The position numbers and the translations under genes are program-made. Shown here one piece after another: positions 1 through 7,782 of a stretch of DNA of 34,332 nt. Numbering within the stretch: the first letter of the stretch is position 1; every line of letters begins with the position of its first letter. The stretch comes from Candidatus Pacearchaeota archaeon. Lineage in GTDB: Archaea; Nanobdellota; Nanobdellia; Pacearchaeales; GW2011-AR1. The stretch spans positions 1-34,332 of the forward strand of contig JAFCDK010000003.1 in the NCBI GenBank assembly GCA_017609745.1. The letters are read 5' to 3'. The notes beneath the pieces were generated by a model that saw only the letters and a list, made by a program, of their open reading frames with translations, did no database searches and was not told where the DNA came from.

Positions 1-1
1 A

Positions 2-940
2 ATTGGAACAAATACCTGGGGTGGAAAATATTCAAATTATTTTAATGGTTCAATAGATGAATTAAGAATTTATAATAAGGCTTTGAGTGAAGAGGAAATT
101 AAGGAGATTTATGAAGAGGAGGCTGGTATTGCAATTTGTGAGGATAGTGATGGTAATTTAAGTTTGGAAGAGAGTTATTATGTAAGGGGATATATTGATC
201 AAACATATAGTCCTTCAGGAAGACATAATGATGCTTGCAATGGGGATGAGTTAACAGAATGGTCTTGTGTTCCTGGAACTTTTAGATATGATATATATAA
301 TTGCCCAAATGGTTGCAAAGACGGGGCTTGTTTGCCTGTAACAGATTTTGAGTTTTATACTGTTGGATCTTCTTCTGTATATGTTAAAGTTCCAATCGAA
401 AGTGGGATAGCATCAATTCCTTTACTTTATGGGGATGGAACTTTTTATTATATGGTCGGATATGACAATGATGATATATTAGTAGTAGAGGAAAGTAATG
501 TATTGTTTTATAATTATTCTAATAATGATAGACAATTTGTTGCTTCATGGAATTCTACAGCAGGTGCAGAATCTTATTTATTATCTTTAAAGAGGTGGAC
601 TGAGAGGGATGGAGGTAATTACACAGATGTATATGATGAAGTTACAGGAAAAGTGCTTTATTCTGATCGAACATCAGGTGATATATGTACTCTTGGAAGT
701 CTTGAACTAACTTTTGCAAAAGTAAATGGGAAAGATAAATCTTGTGAAGTAAAACTTAATGCTGGTGGAAGGTTTGATAGAATATATGATTCAAATGGAA
801 ATTATATTATTTTGCCTTATTCTTGGCAAGTTCCTACCATAGAGCATATTTTTAATGTTTATGATTTATCTGCAGATATAATTGAACAATGGAATGTTTA
901 TTGGGAAAATGGGTTTGCGCAAGTAGAAAAAATATCCTAA
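2..940 (+). CDS. LamG-domain surface protein, 3' part (5' end outside window)
   Basis: The frame is open from base 2, so the gene begins before the window. The first TTG/ATG-like codon in view (83) is not the start, because the codons before it read as the end of a laminin-G/concanavalin-like jellyroll: FNGSIDELRIYNKALSEEEI is the typical last strand and helix of that fold. A cysteine-rich segment follows, beginning CEDSDGN and ending YNCPNGCKDGACLP, a pattern I associate with DPANN and other archaeal surface proteins. After it come roughly 190 residues of beta-rich sequence that I do not recognise. No C-terminal membrane segment or sorting signal is seen. Inference: a secreted or S-layer-associated adhesin-like protein. 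The next gene starts 40 nt downstream with its own TATA-like element, so it is probably not co-transcribed. Confidence 0.8.
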   Translation: MGTNTWGGKYSNYFNGSIDELRIYNKALSEEEIKEIYEEEAGIAICEDSDGNLSLEESYYVRGYIDQTYSPSGRHNDACNGDELTEWSCVPGTFRYDIYNCPNGCKDGACLPVTDFEFYTVGSSSVYVKVPIESGIASIPLLYGDGTFYYMVGYDNDDILVVEESNVLFYNYSNNDRQFVASWNSTAGAESYLLSLKRWTERDGGNYTDVYDEVTGKVLYSDRTSGDICTLGSLELTFAKVNGKDKSCEVKLNAGGRFDRIYDSNGNYIILPYSWQVPTIEHIFNVYDLSADIIEQWNVYWENGFAQVEKIS

Positions 941-980
941 AAACATAATTTTATATAATCTCTTTCTTTTTGTTTTTTCT

Positions 981-2030
981 ATGCTAACTTCTAATCAAAT
1001 CAAAGAAATCCGCGAACATCTGAGCAGGGCTCAAAATCCTCTTTTCTTTTTTGATAATGATGTTGATGGACTTTGTTCTTACTTATTACTTCGTCGGTTT
1101 ATTGGAAGAGGCAAAGGAATTGCAATAAAAAGTTATCCTGGATTAAATATAGGTTATGCAAGACGAATAACTGAACTAAATGCAGATTATGTTTTTGTTT
1201 TAGATAAACCTGAAATTGACGAAGAGTTTATGAAAAAAGTTCAGGAAATTGGAGTGCCTTTTGTTTGGATTGACCACCACGATATGGATGTTACTGGCAT
1301 TGTTAAAAAATATGGAATTTATTATTTTAATCCTATGAATAATAAAGATAAGAAAAATGAGCCGGTTTGTTATCTTTGTTATAAAATTGCTAAAGAAAAA
1401 AAACAAGATATGTGGATAGCTATGATTGGTTGTATTGGTGATGCTTATATGCCTGAGTTTGTTCCAGAGTTTAAGAAACAATATCCTGAATTATGGGGAG
1501 ATGTAAATACTACTTTGCAGGCTGTTTATTCTACTGATATAGGTAAGGTTGTTAGAATCTTAAATTTTGCTTTAAAAGACAGAACAAGCAGTGTTGTAAG
1601 AATGTTGAAAACATTAGTTAAGACAAGAACCCCTCATGAAATTCTTGCTGAAGATAAGAAAAACCAAATATATCAAAGATTTAAACAGATTGATAAACGA
1701 TATCAAAAATATATTAAAAATGCAGAAACTATAGGTAAAAAGTCTGACAAATCATTATTTTTTATTTATGCTGGGCAGTTTAGTTTAAGTGCGGATATTG
1801 CAAATGAACTTTTTTTTAAATTTCCTGATAAATTAATTGTTGTTTGTTATAGAAATAATGAAAAAATTAATGTTTCTATGAGGTGGAAAAAAGATGTTCG
1901 GAAATTGACATTAAAAGTTGTCAAGCAGATTGAGGGGGCGCGGGGTGGGGGACACAAACATGCTACAGGTGCTACAATTCCTTCAGAAGATTTAGAAAAA
2001 TTTAAGAGATTAGTTCAGAAGGAAGTTTAA
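981..2030 (+). CDS. DHH-family phosphoesterase (RecJ/NrnA-like)
   Basis: A 349-residue protein with the two-domain DHH-DHHA1 layout. Motif I is D25-N-D27-V-D29-G30, then D75 in VLDKP, the namesake D98-H99-H100, and a C-terminal DHHA1 substrate motif GGGHKHATG at 322-330. Family members are Mn-dependent single-strand exonucleases or nanoRNA/cyclic-dinucleotide hydrolases in the cytoplasm, and the sequence does not decide the substrate. Motif I is normally HxDxDG; here the leading His is Asp. The start ATG at 981 is supported by a TATA-like TTTATATAAT at 951-960, giving an almost leaderless transcript. The stop codon overlaps the convergent 35-codon ORF by 4 nt. Family call strong, specific role unknown. 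Confidence 0.87.
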   Translation: MLTSNQIKEIREHLSRAQNPLFFFDNDVDGLCSYLLLRRFIGRGKGIAIKSYPGLNIGYARRITELNADYVFVLDKPEIDEEFMKKVQEIGVPFVWIDHHDMDVTGIVKKYGIYYFNPMNNKDKKNEPVCYLCYKIAKEKKQDMWIAMIGCIGDAYMPEFVPEFKKQYPELWGDVNTTLQAVYSTDIGKVVRILNFALKDRTSSVVRMLKTLVKTRTPHEILAEDKKNQIYQRFKQIDKRYQKYIKNAETIGKKSDKSLFFIYAGQFSLSADIANELFFKFPDKLIVVCYRNNEKINVSMRWKKDVRKLTLKVVKQIEGARGGGHKHATGATIPSEDLEKFKRLVQKEV

Positions 2031-2134
2031 ATTGCTTCTATAATTGCTTTAATTATTATATATCCAATTATTGCTATGATTGCTATTTTTATTAAATTGA
2101 GCATGTCTTTATCTGAAAATCCTCTTTTATTCAT
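2027..2134 (-). CDS. 35-residue single-pass membrane peptide
   Basis: An ATG on the minus strand at 2134 opens 35 codons: a charged N-terminus (MNKRGFSDKDML), then one hydrophobic helix made almost only of Ile and Ala with a Gly-Tyr near the middle, ending EAI. This looks like a one-helix membrane peptide with the N-terminus inside. It lies just after the 79-residue membrane protein on the same strand (28 nt from stop 2162 to start 2134), so the two could be one transcript. It overlaps the tail of the convergent DHH gene by 4 nt. I know of no named family. Short AT-rich ORFs arise by chance; the clean hydrophilic-then-hydrophobic pattern and the start are the support. Confidence 0.45.
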   Translation of the reverse strand: MNKRGFSDKDMLNLIKIAIIAIIGYIIIKAIIEAI

Positions 2135-2161
2135 TTTTTAAATACCTCTCTTTTTAATTCT

Positions 2162-2401
2162 CTAATATCTATCATTTAAGTCTTCTATAGTTTTAAATCT
2201 TTTGTCTAAATCCTCTAACTCTCTATTTTGTTTTTCTAATTTAGTAGTATATCTTGATAAAATTGTTACTAAGAAGCCAAAGATAACTGCACTTATTATA
2301 AATAATCTATACTCATCTTTAATAGGTAAAGGAATTAAAAGTGTCATTAATAATCCTGTAAAAAACAATAGATAACTAATAATATCTTCTGAGTTACTCA
2401 T
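2162..2401 (-). CDS. Small membrane protein with C-terminal coiled coil
   Basis: 79 residues: a short polar start, two predicted membrane helices at about 9-26 and 33-50 separated by a charged turn (PIKDEYR), then a heptad-like acidic/basic tail (KLEKQNRELEDLDKRFKTIEDL) likely to form a cytoplasmic coiled coil. No family recognised. A TATA-like GTTTATTAAAAG on the minus strand at 2432-2421 lies about 25 nt before the ATG region. It is downstream of proS on the same strand, with a 9-bp inverted repeat between them, so it may be a separate unit. The amphipathic tail makes a chance ORF unlikely. Confidence 0.6.
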   Translation of the reverse strand: MSNSEDIISYLLFFTGLLMTLLIPLPIKDEYRLFIISAVIFGFLVTILSRYTTKLEKQNRELEDLDKRFKTIEDLNDRY

Positions 2402-2412
2402 TTATTTATTAA

Positions 2413-2458
2413 TTATTCTCTTTTAATAAACATTTATGTAATTTAATACAGAGAATAA
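2413..2458. repeat. 9-bp inverted repeat between proS and small membrane gene
   Basis: TTATTCTCT at 2413-2421 is perfectly complementary to AGAGAATAA at 2450-2458, with a 28-nt spacer. It sits between the proS stop and the start of the 79-residue gene and includes part of that gene's TATA-like region. It could be an operator or RNA stem; in such AT-rich DNA a chance match is also possible. Confidence 0.3.
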
Positions 2459-2461
2459 AAA

Positions 2462-3940
2462 TTAATAACTCTTAGCAATATAAACAATGTGTTTTGCTTT
2501 TTTATTGCAGATTATACATTTTCCTTTTGGTTTTTCTTTTTTGTTTGCAAGAATTCCGCGGACTTCTGCGCCGATATTTTTTTCAACAATTTCTGCACAT
2601 TTTTCACCTGATTTATCTATTGAACAAAAATTGCATCTTGCAATTTTTTTGTCATTGATTACTTTTTTAATTTGTTCTTTTGTTTTACAATCAATAATTT
2701 TTCCTTTTATTAATTTATCTGCTTTTTGCTTTAATCTTTTGTCAAATTGATTGCCTATTGAGATTAATTTTGATAATTGACTGATAGAAATAATCTGGCG
2801 TTTTTTTGTATCTCTAATAAAAAGAACTGCTTTTTTTGATTTAATTTCTTTTTCACCTATTTCTAATCTTAAAGGAACTCCTTTTAATTCCCATTCATAA
2901 TATTTTTCTCCTGGTCTTTTATCACTAAAATCTATATCTGCTCTGAGATTTAGTTGTTTTATTTTTTTGAGTATTTTTTTTGATTCATTTATTATTTTCT
3001 TTTTGTTTTTACTTGTATATATGGGCACAATTATTATTTGAATTGGAGAAATGCAAAAAGGCATTATTAATCCACTGTTGTCTCCATGTATTGCAATTAC
3101 AGAAGCTAAAATTCTTGACATTGCCGGACCATAACAAGTTTGCCAAACATATTGTTCTCTTTCTTTTTCATCTTTAAATTTTACATTAAAAACTTTTGCA
3201 AAATTCTGTCCAAGCATGTGGGTTGATGGTTGCTGAATTACTTTCCCATCTGGCATTAATACATCGGAACCTATTGTATAAATAGCTCCTGCAAACTTAT
3301 CCCATTCAGGTCTTTTTAATGCTAAAAAAGGAATTCCAAGTTTTTGATACATTATTTTTTCTGTTATTTTAATATCTTCTTGAACTTGTTTTTCTGCTTG
3401 GTTTTTTGTTTCAAAACTATTATGGGTTTCTATCCAGTAAAATTCTCTTGCTCTTATTAATGGGCGCGTTGCTTTAGTTTCATATCTAAATATATTTGCT
3501 CTTTGATATAATTTAAGAGGAAGGTCTCTATGCCCTCTAATCCATAAACTATACATTTGAAAAAAAGCTGTTTCACTTGTTGGTCTAAGAGCGAGTTTTC
3601 CTTCACCTTTTATTTTTTCCAGCCAAAAAACTTGTGGAGAAAATCCTTTAATATGAGAAGCTTCTTTTTTAAAATTTTTTTCAGGAATTACAGTTGGAAA
3701 AAAACAAGGCTTGTGCCCAAGTTTTTGAAGTTCTTTTTCATATAAATCATATATATTTTCTATAGCAATTGCCCCCCACGGACGAACAACAACAAATCCT
3801 TTAACAGCATATCTTAAATCAGTAACTTCTGCTTTTTCAATAATCTGGCTATACCATTCAGAAAAATTCTCTTTTTTAACACTTAATCCACCACCTTTTT
3901 TATTTTTTGCTTTTTTTTGCTTTTTTATTTTGTTCTTCAT
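2462..3940 (-). CDS. proS: Prolyl-tRNA synthetase, archaeal/eukaryal type
   Basis: Class II aminoacyl-tRNA synthetase that attaches proline to tRNA-Pro in the cytoplasm. Visible: motif 2 region beginning RPTSETAFFQMYSLW and continuing NIFRYETKATRPLIRAREF; motif 3 region GDNSGLIMPF; an anticodon-binding domain starting IQIIIVPIY; and the C-terminal zinc domain of archaeal/eukaryal ProRS with a CNFC pair and a later CIIC pair. At 492 residues it is full length. The first 18 or so residues are a Lys-rich extension (MKNKIKKQKKAKNKKGGG) before the family's usual start near NFSEWYSQII, so translation could also begin slightly later. The start lies 2 nt after the stop of the HtrA-like gene, so the two are very likely co-transcribed. 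Confidence 0.97.
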   Translation of the reverse strand: MKNKIKKQKKAKNKKGGGLSVKKENFSEWYSQIIEKAEVTDLRYAVKGFVVVRPWGAIAIENIYDLYEKELQKLGHKPCFFPTVIPEKNFKKEASHIKGFSPQVFWLEKIKGEGKLALRPTSETAFFQMYSLWIRGHRDLPLKLYQRANIFRYETKATRPLIRAREFYWIETHNSFETKNQAEKQVQEDIKITEKIMYQKLGIPFLALKRPEWDKFAGAIYTIGSDVLMPDGKVIQQPSTHMLGQNFAKVFNVKFKDEKEREQYVWQTCYGPAMSRILASVIAIHGDNSGLIMPFCISPIQIIIVPIYTSKNKKKIINESKKILKKIKQLNLRADIDFSDKRPGEKYYEWELKGVPLRLEIGEKEIKSKKAVLFIRDTKKRQIISISQLSKLISIGNQFDKRLKQKADKLIKGKIIDCKTKEQIKKVINDKKIARCNFCSIDKSGEKCAEIVEKNIGAEVRGILANKKEKPKGKCIICNKKAKHIVYIAKSY

Positions 3941-3942
3941 TT

Positions 3943-4761
3943 TTAATTGCTGTTTATTATTTCATTTATTTTTGCTTTTATATAATTTGATTCAAGTGCA
4001 AACCCTAAATTTTCAGAACCTTTTATTTTTAAACTATTTATACCAATAACTTTTCCTTGTGTATCTATTAAAGGTCCTCCAGAATTCCCGGGATTTAATG
4101 GCGTATCTGTTTGTATATAACCTTCTAAACCCTGAGGTCCGACTCTATGCACCCCACTTATAATTCCTTCTGTGACTGAAAAAGAAAGTCCTAAAGGGTT
4201 TCCAATTGCAATTACTTTTTCTCCTAAATTTACTTCATTTGAATCAGCAAATTCTAAAAAATCAAATTCTCCACTTATTTTTAGAACAGCCAAATCTAAA
4301 GTGTCATCATAACCTATTAATTCTGCATCATATATTTTATTATTATATGTAATTACTTTTACATATTTCCCCATATTTAAGATATGAACATTTGTTGCTA
4401 TATACCCATTTTCTGTTATAATAAATCCAGAGCCTTGAGCTAAGTCTGTTCTGATTGTAACAACTGATTTTGCTACATTTGAAACAATTCCCGAGAAATC
4501 TGCACTTGTTTCTGCCTTTAATATACTAAATTGCTGATTTAAACTTTTTTCTGTTTCTGCTAATGTTTCTGATAATTCTTTTATTTGAGATTGTGATTCT
4601 ATTTTATATAAACTGATTGTATTTGTTATTTCTTGTTTTGTTTGATTTAATTCATATCTCAGTAAGCCAATTTCCTGACTTAAAAATATAACTGAAGTTA
4701 TAACAACTATCTGAATTATTAAGATTGTAACTACAAGACTAACTTTATGAACTGTTCTCAT
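3943..4761 (-). CDS. Membrane-anchored HtrA/DegP-like serine protease without PDZ
   Basis: 272 residues. Helix 8-28 is a signal anchor, followed by a long polar heptad-rich stretch (about 29-85), probably an extracellular coiled coil. A trypsin-like S1C domain follows with a complete triad: H126 (TNVHIL), D156 (LDLAVL) and S227 (GNSGGPL). GNPLGL and QTDTPLNPGNSGG are characteristic of HtrA. The protein ends directly after the protease domain, so the PDZ domain of DegP/DegQ is absent. Likely role: envelope protein quality control or processing of surface proteins. It is the first gene of a transcript with proS, 2 nt apart. A TATA-like ATTTAATAAAC lies about 25-35 nt upstream of the ATG. Confidence 0.92.
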   Translation of the reverse strand: MRTVHKVSLVVTILIIQIVVITSVIFLSQEIGLLRYELNQTKQEITNTISLYKIESQSQIKELSETLAETEKSLNQQFSILKAETSADFSGIVSNVAKSVVTIRTDLAQGSGFIITENGYIATNVHILNMGKYVKVITYNNKIYDAELIGYDDTLDLAVLKISGEFDFLEFADSNEVNLGEKVIAIGNPLGLSFSVTEGIISGVHRVGPQGLEGYIQTDTPLNPGNSGGPLIDTQGKVIGINSLKIKGSENLGFALESNYIKAKINEIINSN

Positions 4762-4803
4762 TTTTTGTATTAAGTTAATGGGTTTATTAAATGTTTTGCT
4801 AAA

Positions 4804-5529
4804 TTATTTTATTAACGTGAATTCTTTAATTATTATTTCTTTATTTAATTTATTTAATATATCTATAGTCCTTTTTTCATCTTTTTTATTAAAGTTCTTT
4901 GAACGATTTTTAAGTTTTTTATTGAGATTTAATAAAAATTTTCTTTCTTCTTTGTTTAAAATATCTTTATTTAATTGAATATTTTTTCCTATTTTCCATA
5001 TTAATTTATGTTTTCTTATATAAGTTAATAATTGCAATCTTTTTCTAATTGAAGGTAATGCCCATTTTACTGCTTTAAATCCTTTACGTTTTTTTAACTC
5101 CTTTCTTTCATACTGATATTTATATTCTATCCCAGCAATATCAATTAATTCTTCAAAAAGATTTTTTTTCTTTAATTTTTTTAAGAATTTTTTAAATCCC
5201 TTTGTTGTATATAAAATTCTTCCACCCTTTAATAGTGTTATATAGCTTGTCCAATGTCCAAAATGTGTGTTGTTAAGTAATTCTTCAGTTGTCATAAAAT
5301 ATTGGATTGCAATCTTTGGAAATTTTCTTTTTATTTCTGCTTTTCCTCTTGGCACTTTGTCTTTGAAAATAATAAAGAGATCATAATCGCTTCTTCTTTT
5401 ATTAAAATATCCCAAAGAATATGAACCATAAATTACAATTGCAGTAAGATTTTTTCCAAATTTATTTTTACAATATTTAATAAATTTTTTTAAATAAGGG
5501 TCTAAGCGGATTTTTCTTGTAAATAACAT
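4804..5529 (-). CDS. Nucleotidyltransferase-domain protein (pol-beta/MNT-like)
   Basis: 241 residues. The N-terminal nucleotidyltransferase fold has G35-S36 (IYGSYSLG) followed by D48-x-D50 (SDYDLFI), the metal-binding signature of the pol-beta superfamily. The third acidic residue usually expected on the next strand is not obvious (region IAIQYFM has Gln). The C-terminal half is very Lys/Asn-rich and helical. Superfamily members transfer nucleotides to small molecules or proteins, including the MNT antitoxins, but no HEPN partner gene is adjacent. A TATA-like TTTATAAATAAAG and an AGAGG about 10 nt before the ATG support this start. Function unknown. Confidence 0.75.
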   Translation of the reverse strand: MLFTRKIRLDPYLKKFIKYCKNKFGKNLTAIVIYGSYSLGYFNKRRSDYDLFIIFKDKVPRGKAEIKRKFPKIAIQYFMTTEELLNNTHFGHWTSYITLLKGGRILYTTKGFKKFLKKLKKKNLFEELIDIAGIEYKYQYERKELKKRKGFKAVKWALPSIRKRLQLLTYIRKHKLIWKIGKNIQLNKDILNKEERKFLLNLNKKLKNRSKNFNKKDEKRTIDILNKLNKEIIIKEFTLIK

Positions 5530-5574
5530 TATCTATAATTCCTCTTTATTTATAAAACTTCTTTAAGTTTAAAA

Positions 5575-5646
5575 TAGGCTTGGAGGGATTCGAACCCCCA
5601 TTTTTCGGGCCGAAACCGAAGAGTCTATCCATTAACTTACAAGCCT
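5575..5646 (-). tRNA. tRNA-Arg(UCG)
   Basis: The complementary strand folds as a complete cloverleaf: acceptor AGGCTTG/CAAGCCT, D stem AGTT/GACT, anticodon stem TTCGG/CCGAA with loop TTTCGGC (anticodon TCG, decoding CGA), a 4-nt variable loop and T stem GGGGG/CCCTC with loop TTCGAAT. Discriminator A, no encoded CCA, no intron. Position 1 is A pairing with U72, less common than G1. A TATA-like TTTAAATAT at about 5670-5678 sits at the right distance upstream on this strand. Confidence 0.95.
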
Positions 5647-5718
5647 ATATAATTTCCTTAAGAACTTAATATTTAAATATGTTCTTTTTTTAATTTAATA
5701 TAATAAGAAGAGGTTTAA

Positions 5719-6828
5719 ATGGACAAAAAATTATTTGCAGCAATTGCGACTTTAACAGGAACAATTATGGGTGCAGGGTTTCTCGGCATTCCATATGTTG
5801 TGAGTAAGTCTGGATTTGCTATAGGTGCTGGGTATATACTTATTATTGGAATATTAATGTTATTTGTAAGACTTTATTTTGGAGAAGTTATATTAAGAAC
5901 AAAAGGAATACATCATCTTACAGGCTATGCCAAAATGTATCTTGGAAAAACTTGGCAGTGGCTAATGTTTTTTTCAATGTTTTTTGGTATTTATTCTGCT
6001 TTACTTGCTTATTTAATTGGTGAGGGTCAGAGTCTGAGTTTTTTATTTTTTGGACATATTAATTATACTCTTTTATTTGGTATTTTATTTTGGCTGTCTT
6101 TAGCTTTTTTAACATATGAAGGATTAAGAGCTTTAAGAAAATGTGAATCTATTGCTCTTATTATTATAATTTTTTTAGTATTGCTAATTTCTGTTATTTA
6201 TGGACCTAATGTAAGTTTAGAAAATTTAAATTATATTAATTATCAGAACTTTTTTGTTCCTTTTGGTGTTATTCTTTTTTCTTTATTAGGATTATCTGTT
6301 ATTACTGAAATGAAGAGAGAAATGAAAGGAGATATAAGAAAATTCAAAAAAGCTATTTTTTATGGAAGTATTATTCCTGTTGTTTTTTATTTAATTTTTG
6401 TATTTGTTGTTTTAGGTAGTTTTACCAAGGTTCCTGAAATTGCAACATTAGCTTTAGGAAAAATCTTTGTTTTATTAGGTGTGCTTACAATGTTTACTGC
6501 GTTTTTTGCTTTATCAATTGTTATAAGAGATATGTATCGGTTTGATTTTGGGCTGAGCAAAAGAAAGAGCTGGTTTTTATCTTCTTTTATTCCTTTAATA
6601 TTGTTTTTAGTTATTCAATATTTTAATTTAGCAACCTTTACTCAGATTTTGGGGGCTGCAGGAATTATTGGGGGTGGAATTGCAATTTTAGGTATTTTGA
6701 TTATGTTTGAAAAAGCCAAAATTCTTGGCAAAAGACAGCCAGAATATTCCATGCCACAATCTTGGCTAATTATTGTTCTGATAATTTTAATGTATTTTAT
6801 TGGAGCAATAAGTAGTTTTTTGTTTTGA
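5719..6828 (+). CDS. Amino-acid permease, aromatic/hydroxy amino-acid (HAAAP/AAAP) type
   Basis: 369 residues with about eleven hydrophobic helices. The N-terminus AAIATLTGTIMGAGFLGIPY matches helix 1 of the HAAAP/AAAP proton-coupled permeases (TyrP, Mtr, SdaC relatives), where the broken helix with GxxxGAGFLGxP forms the substrate site. EMKREMKGD between mid-protein helices also fits this group. Predicted role: uptake of an amino acid across the cytoplasmic membrane, a reasonable need for a host-dependent DPANN cell; substrate specificity cannot be read. It has its own AT-rich upstream region. The following secreted-protein gene has a separate TATA-like element. Confidence 0.85.
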   Translation: MDKKLFAAIATLTGTIMGAGFLGIPYVVSKSGFAIGAGYILIIGILMLFVRLYFGEVILRTKGIHHLTGYAKMYLGKTWQWLMFFSMFFGIYSALLAYLIGEGQSLSFLFFGHINYTLLFGILFWLSLAFLTYEGLRALRKCESIALIIIIFLVLLISVIYGPNVSLENLNYINYQNFFVPFGVILFSLLGLSVITEMKREMKGDIRKFKKAIFYGSIIPVVFYLIFVFVVLGSFTKVPEIATLALGKIFVLLGVLTMFTAFFALSIVIRDMYRFDFGLSKRKSWFLSSFIPLILFLVIQYFNLATFTQILGAAGIIGGGIAILGILIMFEKAKILGKRQPEYSMPQSWLIIVLIILMYFIGAISSFLF

Positions 6829-6879
6829 AAACAGAAAATTTCAGAGGAAAAGTTTTATATATATTTTCTATGTAATTAT

Positions 6880-7566
6880 ATGAAAAGAATAAGTTTAGTA
6901 TTGGGATTGATTATGTTGATTGGATTAGTGGTTTTTGTGAGTGCTTCTATGACTAAAATGGATACTGGGCAGTATATGGTTGAAATGCCTATTGAAAAAG
7001 GATGGAATATTCTTCCTTGTTTCTTCCCACAATATGAAGATCTTGAAATAAGTGAAATAAAAAAAGAAGATATTAAAGTAGTTTGGATATACCCTCCCCA
7101 AATAAAAGAGTATGTACAAGTTTTCCCAAAAAATAATCTTGATAATGTTCCTGAAAATGTTGGGAGATTTTTAGATGATGAACAGATGTTATCAGTAACT
7201 TCTTGTTGGGTTTATTCAAGTAAAATAGGAACTATAAGATATTCAACACCAGAAAATGTCCCTAATTTAAATGATAGAAAATTATTTAGTGGTTGGAATT
7301 TTATTGTAATTACTCCAAACATGATTAATCCGGGAGATGTTCTTCCTAAAGATGTTATTAAAATAGAAGATTTTTCTAGTGATTGTAATATCTTAAAATC
7401 TTATATTTGGGATTCTGAACATCAAGGATGGCAAGATATTTCAAATCAAGGTCAATTTTATAGTCGATCAGAGGGTATGGGTTGGGTAATTAAAGTCTCA
7501 GATGATTGTACTTTAGGTTCATCAGAAGAGGTAGGAGATGAAACCACCCCACCAACATTACCTTAA
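6880..7566 (+). CDS. Secreted GWN-repeat protein A (paralogue of 18694-19911)
   Basis: 228 residues. Residues 1-23 are a signal peptide or anchor (basic MKR, hydrophobic core, then SASM). The mature part holds two similar units, each keyed by a GWN motif (EKGWNILPCFF and FSGWNFIVITP), and ends with VIKVSDDCTLGSS followed by a short acidic tail and the terminal PPTLP. The protein aligns along its length with the first 230 residues of the gene at 18694: same order of GWN, Y..P, WVY, GWNF, SDCN/GNCN, W and VIKVSD.C.LG. Family not recognised. Inference: an extracellular beta-rich surface protein. A TATA-like TTTTATATATA lies about 25 nt upstream. The next ORF, 32 nt on, encodes the small partner membrane protein. 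Confidence 0.8.
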   Translation: MKRISLVLGLIMLIGLVVFVSASMTKMDTGQYMVEMPIEKGWNILPCFFPQYEDLEISEIKKEDIKVVWIYPPQIKEYVQVFPKNNLDNVPENVGRFLDDEQMLSVTSCWVYSSKIGTIRYSTPENVPNLNDRKLFSGWNFIVITPNMINPGDVLPKDVIKIEDFSSDCNILKSYIWDSEHQGWQDISNQGQFYSRSEGMGWVIKVSDDCTLGSSEEVGDETTPPTLP

Positions 7567-7598
7567 TTAAATTAAAAAATAAAAAAGAGGAAAACAAA

Positions 7599-7742
7599 AT
7601 GAAAACATGGATATGGATTATAATAATTCTAATTATGATAGCAATTGCAATAGGAATTTATTTTTGGTTAAGTGGAAGTGGTGGTGGAATTCTTGGAGGG
7701 GGAAGTTCAATTCCAACACCACCTGCTTTACCTTCTGGATAA
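7599..7742 (+). CDS. Tiny membrane protein with PPALP tail (module copy 1)
   Basis: 47 residues. MKTW starts a single hydrophobic helix (about 4-25), followed by a Gly/Ser linker (SGSGGGILGGG) and a proline-rich end SSIPTPPALPSG. An AAGAGG lies about 9 nt before the ATG, which supports translation. The same SSIPxPPALP tail closes the small gene at 19926, and both genes directly follow a paralogous GWN protein, so this is a conserved pair and not a chance ORF. Topology is not fixed by the short N-terminus; by analogy with its paralogue the tail is probably outside. Possible roles (inference): anchor, chaperone or adaptor for the GWN protein. Confidence 0.72.
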   Translation: MKTWIWIIIILIMIAIAIGIYFWLSGSGGGILGGGSSIPTPPALPSG

Positions 7743-7782
7743 AATATAAATTCTTTTGAAATTATTTTTTTAATTTCTTGTC

